In this document: in pieces, positions 10,031 through 23,209 of the stretch
How positions within the stretch are numbered: position 1 is the first letter of the stretch
Layout: the number at the start of each line of letters is the position of its first letter
Assembly: GCA_033980235.1 (NCBI GenBank)
Contig: CM067064.1
Location: 1,538,501-1,602,500, forward strand
DNA: 64,000 nt
Direction of reading: 5' to 3'
DNA from: Diadema setosum
Taxonomy: Eukaryota; Echinodermata; Echinoidea; Diadematoida; Diadematidae
The notes under the pieces: model-generated
The model's database searches: none
What the model saw: the letters and a program-made list of their open reading frames with translations, nothing else
Told to the model about the DNA's origin: nothing
Translations under genes and position numbers: made by a program

Positions 10031-13000
10031 GTTCAAAGAATATGTCCATCTTCCCAATGAACTGACAACTTCTATACACACTATAATGCCTTCCATTCAA
10101 AATCTGCCTCAAAACAGTCTTTAATATAACTTTATCATGTCATCATATTCCTGAACTCATATGACTGCCCAACAAACTGGGCAAATGTTGCATGGTTCAT
10201 TTATGGATAAGCTCATTCCATCATTATGCTCAGAAAAAAGACTTTTGCCACAATTTTCAGTCATTATGATCATGCCCTGCTGATAAAATGCATCAACTAA
10301 TAGGAAGTTAATTTGAACTGTCATGGGGAGGAGGTGCCAAGATATGAAACATAAATGCAAATATTTCTTTTCATCTGTATAGAAGTGGGGGGGGGGGGGG
10401 TGTGCTCAAATCTACAGCATGTATTTTGAAACTGATCATTGCTTTACATAAAGCATACACAGTCCCAGTCAGTCTAGGTACAGTGCGTATGTGTACCAGA
10501 CTATAGCAAGAGCTTTCATTGGGCAATATTGTGCATATGTTTACAGACCAGGCAACTCTATTCTTGGCACGGAATCAACAGTAATAGGTACTTCCTCAAC
10601 TGTGGCAGCAGTCTTCTCTTAAAGCCAGGGAGGATGGTGCATGAAATCTTGATAACCATTCCTAAGTCAGAACTCAGAAGGAGTGGCAAATTGATTTACA
10701 ATCTGAAACATATGCATTGCATTAAATTGTAAAAAATTGTCATTTTCAATAGGCGCATTAATTCACAGAAATCATTAGTGAATAAACACAGGAGGAACAC
10801 TATTCACTCAAATACTGCTTTTGGTTGAACTCTACTAGGAATAAAGAAAGAAAAGGAATTTGATTAAAATAATTCTAAGAATCAAAATATCTCTACAACT
10901 GCATCACAACTGGCCAAAGCAGCAAAAAGTTGTCACAGCAGCTACACATATACATTCTTGACATTGTTTTTGCACTTGTTGAAATAAAATAAAACAGCAA
11001 CAACAAACTGACATACAAGACCTGACGTGTGATATATGACTTCTTATCAATTCAAACCCAATCAAGATTACCAAAAATTATTAATTTCTCAACACTACCA
11101 CATGCTATCATGTCTAAAAGAACATACAACACCACACACATAACTCAAATAAACACAAAATGGGCAGTGGCTTACATTCTACAAGCCCAAATATTATTAC
11201 CTTGTACATGTATCATTCTTTTTTAAGGGGGGGGGGGGGCATACTTTGCAAGGAAAAGGCTACATTTTGTTTTGCTTGGTCAAATGTAAAACTATCCCAA
11301 ACTCCTCATCATGAGGACTGTTTTGGTTTGGCCCATTAATTTCTTGAACATCTTGCTTGTATTTGACAAGGGTACTTGTACTGTTACTTTCCTCTAAAAA
11401 AAAAAAAACACCAAAAACAAATCACATCAGATATTCAAATATCAATAACTAGGGCTCAAAGCAACATTCTTGTCTTACCCATAATCATTTAAACAAAAGT
11501 GCCATGGTGTCTTCTTACTGGTGTTCGTGCCGAAATATGTTTTTATATACATGCATATTTCTGTTTTCCGTTCTTTCTAGTCGTTGCTGAAACTACATTA
11601 GCACTTCGAAGGTCCACTACAAAATTTGAGCTTTCGTCAAATTATCTCTTTAAGAATCCAGATTTCAAGAAATGACTGTATCACATGCAGTGGATGCACA
11701 TTTCTCCTTTTACAACCCTGACATTAAATGAACAGAGTATCAACCACTGGGTCACATGCACTTCATTTGTGTAAGTAAATAATACATTACATAATATACC
11801 TCATAATCAGGTAAAAATACAACTTAATGACTGATATCTGATGCATTCTTTATCAGTGTGTGCTTCATCAAATTGTATTTACATAGAACTCAAACATTTG
11901 ACACATCACAAATACATACATTTGTATCCTCCTAATCAAAATCAAAAGCAATATCATTACTATTGAGGGGTTAGCTGTTTTCTGAAAAGGCAATATTGCA
12001 CCTGTGAATACCTTCATGGCATTGAAAATAAAACTTGGGGTACTTGTGTTAAAAGTCTAGCACATCAACTTTTCAGCTAAATTTGTCTACCACAAAATTT
12101 CACTGTAAGATCTATTTAAAAGTAACACATACACATTAAATGATTGTACACATGTATCAAATCATAAGTGACATATACATACACCTCACATGTAGGTAAA
12201 ATATCACTAAAATCATTTACATGTATTGATGCAGACAAAAGGTAGTAAAAGAGCATAGTGGACATGGAGAAAGAGAGAGAAAGAATTGTATTCAAAACAC
12301 TTGTGAGAATTCTTGACCGCAAAACAAATATGTGTACCTGGAAAAGTTATGTATGTCTGCTTAACTTCCTCAAGAAGACGATAAACAGTGTTCTGGTCAC
12401 CATGGCAATGATTATCACTTAATAACGGTTAATAGTGACATAAATATCCCTCACTCACCACCCTCCCTTCTGATTGTATTATCCTTTCTGTGTCATATAA
12501 AACATTGAGTGAATGATAAATTGAGTACTTGTACATAGAGAAAACAGGAAAGGCACTAAATACTAGTAGACCTATAAATAAATAGTATAAAACATTAACT
12601 GCACATCGCCCTATGAGTACGAAATTCTTAACTACTTTTGGTTACACAAAACATACCTCAAAGCAAACAATCTACATATACATATCATACATACAGAAGG
12701 GTCAACTTTTTAACATAGCTCTAGGCCAAAATTCATCAAGGCAATTCAAGTCTAGTTCTAGAAAAAATCATGCAAATTTTGATTGTGTAAATGTTGATGA
12801 CTATAGCAACAGACTTAAAATAATCAATGCAGACAGACAAACAATAAGGAATGCATGCAGACACACACATAGTCCAGGTATGCCTGTTTTGTGCTTACTT
12901 TAGTCCATGGATTAAAGTTAAATTCAAGTCATGGACCTGATTTAAACCAGCTTAGTGAAATTGGGTCAGGAAGTGTGCCACATTGTACATTCTTAACCTG

Positions 13001-14862
13001 TTGAGGACGAGTCCCCAGTATGCTCGGGCCGGGGTCTATGGGATATGTGTGTCATAGCAAAATCAGTCCGTCCTCAATGGGTTAATGGACTCTGAACACC
13101 TAGTTTATCATCTCCATCTCCACAGTCCAGCAGTGAACTCAAACTCCTGACACATGGTACGTAAAAAGTGCAAAGCTGCTGATTAGGACCATCTGGAGCC
13201 ATTTCCTCTGACCAAGTACCGACCACAGCGGACAAAAACCTCACAGGACAAAATGGTGAGGACTACTTTGCCATTAAATTCACTTTCTTGGTGTGTGAGA
13301 ACCTGACAAGAAGACAAGTAATTTTTATCTATGAAACACTAAAATGACTTTTCAGTTTCAAACGGAGCATTTGTCTACTGCTTGTACACTAAAGCAGCCT
13401 TAAGGAGTGCAATCAATCTAATATTATTCATAGATTGGAATTCACCTGGGATGCAGCAAAGGAAAGGGATCAATGACAACAAATTAAATACATAACTTGT
13501 GCATACATTGAAATATTACAGTGCATTCAGCAACCAGAAATCACATAAAGTAATATAAATCTTCTGTTATTCATAAATATTTCTGTTCTCTATTTTCCCC
13601 TCCTTTCTTCAGGCAAAGACACCTTTCCTTTTTGTCAACATGCCATGTCTAAAGTCAATTTTCACACAGCCATGTTTCAGACAGTCCCTGTTTGTCAGAA
13701 GTTCTCGTTCCATTTTTGAAAACCGCACTGTCCCTGTGACACATCACAAGATATGACATACACCTATCTAATAATGTAAAAAAGAAGGAAAAAAAAGACC
13801 CAACCCAAAACATAGGTGAATAAATACAGGCAAATTCCTCCAGCAAAAATAGTGTTCTTTAGCCAAGTAAATGTCAACTGTGATTTACTTTTCACTCAAA
13901 TGCAACCATGCCAACGTGGGGCTGTATGATTATAGGTATTGTCATGCTTCCAACGTGTAGAAAAATATGCAGTGCCACACTGTATGACTCTATAACTAGC
14001 TGTTGTAGACGCAATTTCATGCTTGATTGGCTGGTGTCCCGCACAACCCTGTCCCTGCAAAATGCACAACACTATTGGCTGTGAACTGTGACTGACTAAA
14101 CAACTTTCTTTTTCCACCTTGACTTGGGAGCACAGGAAATAGACATTACAGTCGAGCCCAACAAAGAAACAATGATAAACGCTCTATGTAAAGACATGAC
14201 CCGACCGAGTTATCACCGCAGAGATTTTTTTTTCTTTTTTTTTTAAGAGACATTAACAATAACAAAGAACCAATAAAACAAAAAAGACACTACATGATAA
14301 AACATCACACTATCTCATGCAAGAGGAGAAGATGATTAAGTGCGCAAGAAATATTCCCACAAAGCACTAGAAAGTTCTGAAGAGATACACTGTATAATGC
14401 AAACCAGCCATATATTATCAGATATATAATTATATATGTATATATTCACCCTGTACCTTGTGACATGGTAGATAGAGGGAAAGGCAATATACAGCTTGGG
14501 AGCAGCATTTTACACTGATTGGTGTTCTTTTTTTTAAAATTCTGTCCCTAAGATATTCAGCAATTAAGAAGACAGTCAATGCAAGCAAAGAAACCTTCCT
14601 TTTAGGCAACTGACTTGGTGAGATTATGGGGAAACATTCATTGCAGACAGCCTGTACTAATCTATATATGTGTGAGATTTCGAGCTCCTAATATCACATA
14701 CCTGAAACTGTACACTTAAGCACATAGAAGGGGAAATGAAACCATAATGCACACTATACAAGCAGACTGCCACATGAGGACAAGTTGATGTGTGTGTAGT
14801 GTTTGTCTGTCTGTCTGTGCGTGTGTTCAGTCTCCAGCCAAATGGTGTTCCATTCTAACAGT
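10031..14862 (-). other. Putative long 3' UTR of HID1 (distal isoform) or intergenic DNA
   Basis: AT-rich, with no coding exon recognised on either strand. It holds few dispersed repeats compared with the introns: G tracts near 10386 and 11226, A tracts, and one small inverted repeat at 12996-13084. This is compatible with a single 3' exon of about 4.9 kb, but nothing in the sequence proves transcription. Confidence 0.3.
12996..13084. mobile_element. Short MITE-like inverted repeat, family TTAACCCATTGAGGAC
   Basis: The left end TTAACCTGTTGAGGACGAG is mirrored by the right end GTCCTCAATGGGTTAA. About 88 bp in total. A related copy lies at 17198-17268. Confidence 0.65.
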
Positions 14863-14926
14863 CTACACGCGTTGGATCTCAAAGAGCTTCACGTCTGTAT
14901 CATACCAGATCGGTGGGTCCAAATTC
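14863..14926 (-). CDS. HID1: HID1 distal last exon (canonical C-terminus ...EIQRV)
   Basis: On the - strand a pyrimidine-rich tract and ATATTTGGCAG acceptor precede G completing Arg, then NLDPPIWYDTDVKLFEIQRV and TAG at 14863-14865. The human protein ends NVDPPVWYDTDVKLFEIQRV as I recall it, so this is the orthologous ending. It lies about 34 kb from exon M and 15 kb beyond the proximal terminal exon. Confidence 0.95.
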
Positions 14927-15223
14927 CTGCCAAATATAATTAAAAGGAAATGAAAAATATGGGTGAGAATTCAGTCTCATGTACCCATGAACGAAATGCA
15001 AGACATACAGAATACTGTATTGAAACAACTGTAATATAATTTCTGCTCAGGCATCATTAGCTAAATTAACAAAGCAGGTTTCATTCTTTCATCTCAGCCG
15101 TGTCTTGGACTTTGGACATGGCCTTCACTGAAAAGCTGCCATTATTATTCTGTTGTCTACTGAGTGAGTTAGCCTCTATACCAGACTCATTGGCTCTAAT
15201 GCTTAGTTTCTCATGGGTGAAAA

Positions 15224-15772
15224 ATAGGGAAGTTATGGTATTGGTTGAGGTGAGGATTTCCCTTTTTACTTTTTATGAGATACTTAGAAACCACTGTATG
15301 TAGTACAGTCAGCCTCACCTAAGTCAAAACTATTTGGACTGAACAAATAGCTTTGACTTAGAGAAAATTCAACTTGTGAGGGATTAAAAGCAATAGAATA
15401 TAAAGAGAAGAGGACTTGAAAAGACCTTTGACTTAGGCTATTATTAGACTTCAGCAAGGTCGACTGTAGAGCATACAACTCTAAGAGGAATTCAAAGCTT
15501 ACTTGATTACAATCAATTTTGAAATGGCTGAGCTTTCCAAAAACACAGTAAAACAAAGCGATCGTAATAAAAGGTGAGTCCCACCTTTTACTAGGATTGC
15601 TTTGTTTTTGGTATCTCAGCCATTTCAACACCAATTTTCATCACTTTAAATTCCTCTTAAAATTATGTGCTCTTTCATATTTGATTACTTTCTCATTATC
15701 TCAAAAAATCACCATAAAAAATGTTGGAAACCTGAAGCCCCACCTAAACCAGAACTGTATCATCCTTTTAAA
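15224..15772. mobile_element. Foldback MITE, family GGTGGGTCCCACC, copy 1 (interrupted)
   Basis: It shares with copies at 51703-52107 and 58450-58837 the order GGTATTGGTTGAGGTGAGGA, ACAAAGCGATCGTAATAAAA, a central GGTGAGTCCCACC palindrome and CTCAGCCATTTCAA. A second element is inserted in its left half at 15306-15466. It has no transposase ORF. Confidence 0.8.
15306..15466. mobile_element. Nested MITE with CAGTC termini and TA target duplication
   Basis: It begins CAGTCAGCCTCACC and ends GGTCGACTG, flanked on both sides by TA. Removing it restores the TAGTA-GAGC order seen in the intact host copies. TA duplication and CAG termini fit the Tc1/mariner-pogo superfamily. Confidence 0.75.
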
Positions 15773-16244
15773 TCTGACATCCTTTTTCAAGCAAACAGTG
15801 TTTTTCTTTTTTTCCTTTCAGCTAAGTTGGTGTCTTTCTTTCATTGTCTTTTTTTGCTCCAACTATACTAAAAAAAAAACGTATATATAACGATATAATT
15901 AGACTCGCTAAATATATAGCGTATACAGTACATCACTGGATCATGATCGAGATAAACACATTGACCAGAAGTCACAAGGATAGTTTTAGATCTAGTCAGG
16001 GAGGTGACCATACCCTGACGTAGTTCATGGATTGTGCAAAGTCTGACTGTGTACCTCTATAACACATCACATACACTAACAAACATCCAATGATGAATTA
16101 ACAAACATGTCCATGGGCAAGGTATACTTAATTTGCACTGGGTTTTAGCCCACACACCAAATTCAAACCATGGAGTTGATGTAAACTAAGTTCATGAATA
16201 CAGGCCATAAGATTAGATTGTATGGGAAACAAAGAAGGACATAA

Positions 16245-16707
16245 AGGCTGCATTTATCTGAAAATTTCTGAGGCAGAATCACGATCCTAAACGCGTTTGA
16301 GGCATTTTCAGGGGTTAGATAAATGCAACCGTGTTTTCAAATGTATTTAGAAACGCCGTTTTGAAACGCGTTTGAGACCACGATTGCCATTCTGTGAGTA
16401 GATAAACTCAATGCCGTTTTGAAACGCATTTATATCTCAAGGTCAAATCCCAGCTGTTTCTAGTTGTGCTCTCTACCCATTATTTGTGTGCGACTGATGA
16501 GACATGTTTGGTGGTATGCAGTTGACTTTTACTTCCCGGGTCAAACGGCGCAAAGCAGCTGCGCAGTGACAACACCTGAATCGCGATTGTACGATGGTTA
16601 GATAAACGCTGCACCCTGAGAATCGCGTTTCAAACCACGTTCGCAAACACCGTTCCAAACGCGTTTTGAAACATGATTCTCGCTCTCAAGTTAGATAAAC
16701 ACAGCCA
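16245..16707. mobile_element. MITE-like element, family GGCTGCATTTATCT
   Basis: Ends GGCTGCATTTATCT and AGATAAACACAGCC are inverted. The interior repeats GTTTTGAAACGCGTTT and TTAGATAAA motifs several times in both orientations. It is locally GC- and CpG-richer than its surroundings. Confidence 0.75.
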
Positions 16708-17197
16708 AAGAGCCTGGGTGGATATCTCACAGAGGAGCATCATCATGAAGAAATGAATCTTCACATAAAAACCATGATGAATTTTGATGTTTTCATGTCA
16801 AATTAAGACAGGAGAATGAACATTAATCACACTTTGACTTCTGCAATGTCTGCAGGATCTTCCTTGGTGAAAGTCAGCAAACTACAACATAATAAATGAC
16901 AAATTAAGGTCCAATTTCAAATTAAAGACCTGGTAGAATTGAGATACCATGGAGAGGGATGGCTGGCCCACCTTGGATATATTCAAGAAACCCAATAAGG
17001 AATTGTGTTCAGCTTTATCATCAATCTCTGTTTAAGTACACACACAGCCACAGGATCTTGAATGGAGTTGACCATTACTGACAAGCGTTCGCTTCCATGC
17101 ACATTTCGCTGACCAGTGTTATTTGTGGTTTTGAAATGTACTCTCATGGGCAGCGAATGAATCAGGCCAACCATGAATCCTGTGGAACTAGGTCTTT

Positions 17198-17268
17198 AAC
17201 CCATTGAGGATGGGCTGATTTTCCCATAGACAACTGCCCGAGTATACCCAGGACTAGTCCCCAACAGG
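17198..17268. mobile_element. Short MITE-like repeat, family TTAACCCATTGAGGAC, copy 2
   Basis: Begins TTAACCCATTGAGGATG and ends GTCCCCAACAGGATAAGG. It has the same layout as 12996-13084 but is more diverged. Confidence 0.55.
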
Positions 17269-17271
17269 ATA

Positions 17272-18890
17272 AGGTCCTGTTTACCTTTGGGAGCAGTGAT
17301 TTTAAAAATGTTCAAGATATCACATTTGATGCATATGTGTAGGTCTGTTGTATCACACAAAAAACAAGGAAAAGTAGAAATTACGCAGTGCGTAATATAT
17401 GTCCCCGCCGGAAGTAGCATTTTGTAACAAAATGTGCAATATAGGTAAAAAATCAAGGTCAAAGGTCAAAGAAGTCAAAGGTCAAAATTCTGTGTAGAAG
17501 TTTTGAAGCCCTCACCTAGTGCCATCACATAAAGCAAATGGAATCGAAATTGGGTTAGAAATGGCGAAGGAGTAGCATTTTGTAGCCAATGTACAATATA
17601 GGTAAAAAATCAAGGTCAAAGGTCAAAGAAGACAAAGGTCAAAATTCTGTGTAGAAGTTTTGAAGCCCTCACCTAGTGCCATCACATAAAGCAAATGGAA
17701 TCGAAATTGGGTTAGAAATGGCGAAGGAGTAGCATTTTGTAGCCAATGTACAATATAGGTAAAAAATCAAGGTCAAAGGTCAAAGAAGACAAAGGTCAAA
17801 TTCTGTGTAGAAGTTTTGAAGCCCTCACCTAGTGCCATCATATAAAGCATATGGAATCGAAATCGGGTTAGAAATGGCGAAGGAGTAGCATTTTGTAGCA
17901 AAATGTACAATACAGGTCAAAAATCAAGGTCAAAGGTCAAAATTCTGTGTAGAAGTTTTGAAGCCCTCACCTAGTGCCATCACATAAAGCAAACAGAATC
18001 AAAATCGGGTTAGAAATGGCGAAGGAGTAGCATTTTGTAGCCAATGTACAATATAGGTAAAAAATCAAGGTCAAAGGTCAAAGAAGACAAAGGTCAAAAT
18101 TCTGTGTAGAAGTTTTGAAGCCCTCAACTAGTGCCATCATATAAAGCATATGGAATCAAAATCGGGTTAGAAATGGCGAAGGAGTAGCATTTTGTAGCAA
18201 AATGTACAATACAGGTCAAAAATCAAGGTCAAAGGTCAAAATTCTGTGTAGAAGTTTTGAAGCCCTCACCTAGTGCCATCACATAAAGCAAACAGAATCG
18301 AAATCGGGTTAGAAATGGCGAAGGAGTAGCATTTTGTAGCAAAATGTACAATATAGGTCAAAGGTCAATGTCAAAGGTCACAACTGAAATTCTGTGTAGA
18401 AATTTTAAAGCTCCCATGTAGTGCTATCATATAATGCAAACAGAATCAAAATTGGCTCATAAATGACAGAGAAGTAGCAAATTGAACATTTTGATCACAC
18501 AAGGATGCACACACGCACGGACGGACGCACGGACGGACGCACAGACACACACACGTACGGAGCCCGTTTCATAGTCCCCTGCTCGAACTCGTTCGGCGGG
18601 GACAAAAATCTTACCATATAGAATTTTTGCAATGAAGCCTAAAATACATGGAGATATCAATATTTTTCTCAAACCATAACTGTAGACGGTTTAGGCTGGA
18701 AATTTTGTTTATTAAACTATTGTTCACATTCTGTATATTTAACAGTACCTAACATCGATTATACTGATTCAAATTTTTACATTGGTCATTTCTATTCCCA
18801 ACTCACATTTTAGAACTATTTTAAAGCACAAATGCTGGGGTTTAGTCTCGTCTGCAAATGGTAAATTATGCCTTGAAGATGAAAGAGTAC
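17272..18890 (+). mobile_element. MITE of AAGGCATAATT family, split by a tandem-repeat element
   Basis: Left part 17272-17362 (AATGTTCAAGATATCACATTTG, GTATCACACAAAA) and right part 18603-18890 (TTTTGCAATGAAGCCTAAAA to AAATTATGCCTTGAAG) together match the continuous copies at 60350-60716 and, inverted, 41093-41456. The 1.24 kb in between is another element. Confidence 0.85.
17364..18602. mobile_element. Repeat element with about seven 142-157-bp tandem units (copy 1)
   Basis: The 5' flank reads ACAAGGAAAAGTAGAAATTACG, then GTCCCCGCCGGAAGTAGC. Tandem units follow with CTCACCTAGTGCCATCAC at about 17511, 17668, 17824, 17966, 18123 (as CTCAACTAG) and 18265. Then come a diverged last unit, an ACGGACGGACGC run and a 3' end CGTTCGGCGGGGAC. 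GTCCCCGCCG and CGGCGGGGAC form short terminal inverted repeats. Unit length differs by the presence or absence of a 15-bp AAAGGTC module. Each unit has AGGTCAAAGGTCA. There is no protein-coding capacity. Confidence 0.9.
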
Positions 18891-19917
18891 CTGTAACATT
18901 ACAAGTGGGCATACACCATATGGCATTACTCTGGGTGAAGCACTTGGGGTTAGTGCTGTATGACAGTGAGTAGCTAAGAAATATGGCTACTATGAGAGAA
19001 GAACTCTACTCCCCCGGTGCTATGATATCAAACTGTTTAGACATAAACTGACCAGCTTGGAGCCAAGTGGGGCTTACAGGTGTGTCATATAATGATGTCA
19101 TGTGCCTTGGGGAATTTCCCTTCCTCACCTCTTTCTTTAATGAATAAAAAAATAATAAAAACAAAACTGATTCTTGGTGTAGTGATGCAATCACCGAATA
19201 AGTGGCAGTCCAAATAATATGAACAGCAATCAATCTAAAATGTATTGATGAAGTAGAAACTCAATGCCAAGTTACTACAGGATGCAGCTCTAATAGAAGC
19301 TAGTGGTGTAATCATGGAGCTACCTTTTTGGTAGCTCCATGGTGTAATCAAATGTAATGTGTTGTGAGTGTACAAAACTGATGAGGGCACGGCAAGTTTT
19401 GCTTAGCAATACTTCACTTTGGAGACAAAGCTTTAATTTGCTACTAACAAGGTTTTCACTGTGTGTGTGTGTGTTTGTGTTTGACTGATTCACCACATAC
19501 ATTCATGTTTATATGTTATGTCAACTGTTGTTCAGGCAGGTTCTATTTGTGTGCTGCTGTTAACTAAACTCTGCATTTGTCCATGATTATTTTACTCTTA
19601 CCTTTGAGGTATATTAATTTGATATCTTAAAACCATCTGAACTTGGTTGATTTCCATACTAAAATCACAAAATTACAGATGAAGACAACACATACAAACA
19701 GGGAATACACTCTAGTTGTTATATCACAGCTAAATATATGAATATCATCTATTCATGGCTCAGTTTTGCACTGCGAAATTTACTGAAAGACCAAGCCTCT
19801 TGTGTGTTAATATCAGTCAAATTTCTGTCAAAACAGAATTTTTCAGTTTGAAACGTGTGATCAAATTCCCATGGATGCATTTCAAGTGGCAGGAACAAAG
19901 TTTTTCCTCTGGCTCAT

Positions 19918-20080
19918 CAGGGGCCCGTTGCATAAAAGTTACAATTATGGTGACTTTGCCATCCAATGGTAACTTCCATGGAATTCTTGATTTTGATTGG
20001 CTGTTGAGTTTTGTTGCCATGGTAGTTACCATTGGATGGCAAAGTTACCATAATAGTAACTTTTATGCAACGGGCCCCTG
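19918..20080. mobile_element. Near-perfect palindromic MITE, family CAGGGGCCCGTTGCAT
   Basis: Arms of about 57 bp starting CAGGGGCCCGTTGCATAAAA differ at only about two or three positions and are separated by a loop of roughly 45 bp. It is 163 bp long. The high arm identity suggests recent insertion or gene conversion between arms. Confidence 0.9.
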
Positions 20081-21762
20081 GTATTCAGCTCTGCAACATT
20101 GACTGAGCCAAAATTGTCTGTGCATAAATGCACAAGGAATAATCAGGACTACCTAAAAAAAATTTCCTTCCCGTGAGGCAATTTTCTGCCCATGCCACTT
20201 TGACTCACGCAGAGATTATCACACTCCTCATCAGCTCTTGCCCAAGATCAAAATAAATGCAGCCTGAAGCCTGACTCTTAAATTAGTACCTCACCATGTG
20301 TAATAGTAGCAACAAGGAGAACGAAGATGGAGCAAGTTTAGGACAAATCTGTCTGAGACGTTGTGCCTGAAATTTCTAAAATTGGCTGGAAATTGGCTGT
20401 GTCAATGACTTGGCTCACAATGGGTGTGACCATGTCTGCTCTCTAATCACTAATAAGTTGGAATGTTTTTCACTTGTAGTGTAGGATATACATGTATATG
20501 CCACTTGTCCAAGCTTCTTTAAAGTAATATGTAATATTATATTCCCCAATAAGCAAACATCTTCAAATTTGTTTTAAAACGGGAATGATTTGTCTGAAGA
20601 ATCTTTGTATAAATTGAGATTTACAACAACAACAACAACAAAAGTTGGAAATAAGTGAAAATGTTCACAGTGAAAACCAAATTTCTCTATGAACAGTTTG
20701 CAGAAGTTTGTTTTTGAGTTATGCACCATTTAGCGTGTGAAATTCTTTCCCATTGTCAGTTTCATCCTCTGACACACCTGCAACAAACCTTCAAATTACA
20801 ACAATTCCACAAGCCTGGCCATTTGTTTAAAGACTGCTTTGAGGTTGCTTGCAATGGGGAGTGAGTTAGATTTACAAGCACAGTCTTATAGATTGATGAT
20901 AAATGAAAACAAACATGTATCTCCTCATGATAACCACTTGCCATGGTGGCATCTCTCAACCATGTAAAACAGTGCAGTCTCTTTCTCTCTTCTTGGATCC
21001 TGGAATCACTCCAACCTACCTCAAAACCGAAACCTCTTACAATTCATCAAGATAACCTTTTGCACATCAATCCAATCACTGCCATCCTCTAGGTGTGCAT
21101 CCTTAATGTCTTTTATGAACTCACAAGTATCAATGTGATATGTATATACTTGATAATCATTCCAAGAATGTTTCAATAGGTCCCCTTACTATTTGTTTTG
21201 AAGCACAAATATGGTGACCATACCCATATCAAGCTACTCCATGATAACAAACAGACTTAAAACTCGATGGCAAGTACATGTACATGTTTAGGGCTGTCAA
21301 TATTCCCGCACCAAGATCAGGAAGGTTGAATTGTGCATGTATATTTCAATGGGTGAAAATAAGTCCTATTTTGGGGAGATATTCATATTCTTTTCTCATA
21401 ACACCTTAAATATCAAAGGCTTAAGAGCCTCATGCACAGTCACGGAAACTTGGCAACTCTGCATGTAAACATATCATGCACAAAACACATCAGGTGTGCA
21501 TCACAGATCATGTTAAAGTACCCCTTTTTTATCCTATCTAGAAAATTTTGTGGCCTCTTCAAGTAGGCACAAACTCTAAAACCATCAGCGGCACCCATTC
21601 TCTCTCTCTCTCTCTCTCTCTCTCTTTTCTCTCTGTGTCTACGAGGTACTCTTGTGGAAGCCTTGAAATTAAAAAAAAATAGATATTTTGAAACTGATTT
21701 AATAACTACAGACTTAGTCATTCCATTTGAATCTCAAATAATGAAACTAGTCATGATGTTGC

Positions 21763-22546
21763 TATGGCGACTAGTATGCCTCCGCCATGTCGCATTATTC
21801 TCCCAACAAGTCTACAGTACATACTGTATTGCCAATGTGAGATTAATACATAATTTCACATGATTGGCAAACAATCATCTGGTAATTGCACACCAGTTTT
21901 ACTGACATTACTTTGAGCCACTTTCAAAATATGGAAAACTGGTGAAATTTCATATTTTCACTTCACCTTCATCTCCATGGTCCAAAAATTTCTTGAAAAC
22001 ATAATCACTGTGTGGTAATCCATTTATTACATGTATAAAATTGTATATTGCAGAGTCATGACCAAGTTGAATTACCCTACTACTACTTTGTGTACATAGC
22101 ATTTCCACAGTTTCAGTTTGAGCACCAAATAGACGTGTAAATTTTACCATTTTGGCCAGATCATTGACTTTTGACCTCTGACCCCAAACTTCCAAAGAGA
22201 ATCTATGTTAGACAATATCGTCGGCTGAGAATGATAAAGACGTTAAGTTGTCAGTAAACCCATAGTGTTCAATACAACTTAACGGCCTTCTCATTCTCAA
22301 CAGACGATATATACAATATATGTACAAGTACCAAGCTTCATAAAGATACCTTAAGCCACTTTCAAGATATGCGGGGGGGGGGGGGGGGGGGTGAAATTCT
22401 AGCATTTTAAACAACTTGGCCAAGTTTTGTCTGGATATCTCAAATGGTTAAGTTTTATCATCCACAAAATTGATTACAGACAAACTTATGAACAGACAAA
22501 ATGAGAACATAATGCCTCCACTGCCACTTTGTGGCAGAGGCATAAA
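21763..22546. mobile_element. Repeat element with GCCTCCGCC termini, copy A
   Basis: It starts CTATGGCGACTAGTATGCCT and ends with the hairpin AATGCCTCCACTGCCACTTT followed by GTGGCAGAGGCAT. The interior carries TGACCTTTGACC-like motifs and a G tract near 22373-22391. Related copies lie at 44375-45783. Confidence 0.8.
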
Positions 22547-22854
22547 AATGTTTTCCTAAAATGCAACTTTCCTCTGATGGCTTGATATTATGTTGTTAAA
22601 ACCAGATCAATGTCACTTCGCAGTTGACAGTACAGTAGTCTCCACATAATTGGGCACTGCTTAATTGAGTACTCTGCTTAATTGACATACACTACAAAGT
22701 GAACAGACAGTTCCGATGCATGTTACATATAGTTACTGGATAATTGGGTAGCCATTACGGGTACAAATTTTTCAGACAAGCCTTCTATTCTCAATTTGTT
22801 TCCCGCAGAAAGTCTTTGAAACATGAAATTCTGAAGAAACTGTGAGGTGCTGAG

Positions 22855-23103
22855 AGGTGATGGAGCACTATGGTTTATGGTTTATGTCATAGTGGAAACG
22901 ACTCCCGACTCCCAATCGGAGGACCCGAGTTTGATATCCGCGCAGTGCTTACGTCCTTGGGCAAGATGTTTTTACCTACCATGTCCCTGTCGATCCAGGT
23001 GTATAAATGGGTACCTGGCAATGCTAGGGTAATAATAATAGCAGGGCCCTCTGGTAGAGCAGTGGCAACACTGAAGAGGCTACCCTGGATAAATAAGACC
23101 TTA
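22855..23103 (+). mobile_element. tRNA-derived SINE-like element
   Basis: A degraded tRNA-like head has CGACTCCCAATCGGAGGACC and a B-box-like GAGTTTGATATCC. The body follows with CTTGGGCAAGATGTTTTTACC, GTGTATAAATGGGTACCTGG and AGAGCAGTGGCAACACTGAA, and the tail passes into a TTA repeat. This head-body-tail order is typical of tRNA-SINEs. Similar bodies are, from memory, common in sea urchin DNA. Confidence 0.65.
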
Positions 23104-23121
23104 TTATTACTGTTATTGTTA

Positions 23122-23209
<88 letters not shown>

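Noticed and set aside
17440..18480. Regular direct repeats that might suggest a CRISPR array
   Set aside because: The whole 142-157-bp unit is repeated, there are no unique spacers or cas genes, and the genome is eukaryotic.
22896..22960. Functional tRNA at the SINE head
   Set aside because: D arm and acceptor stem cannot be formed; only a B-box-like remnant is visible.
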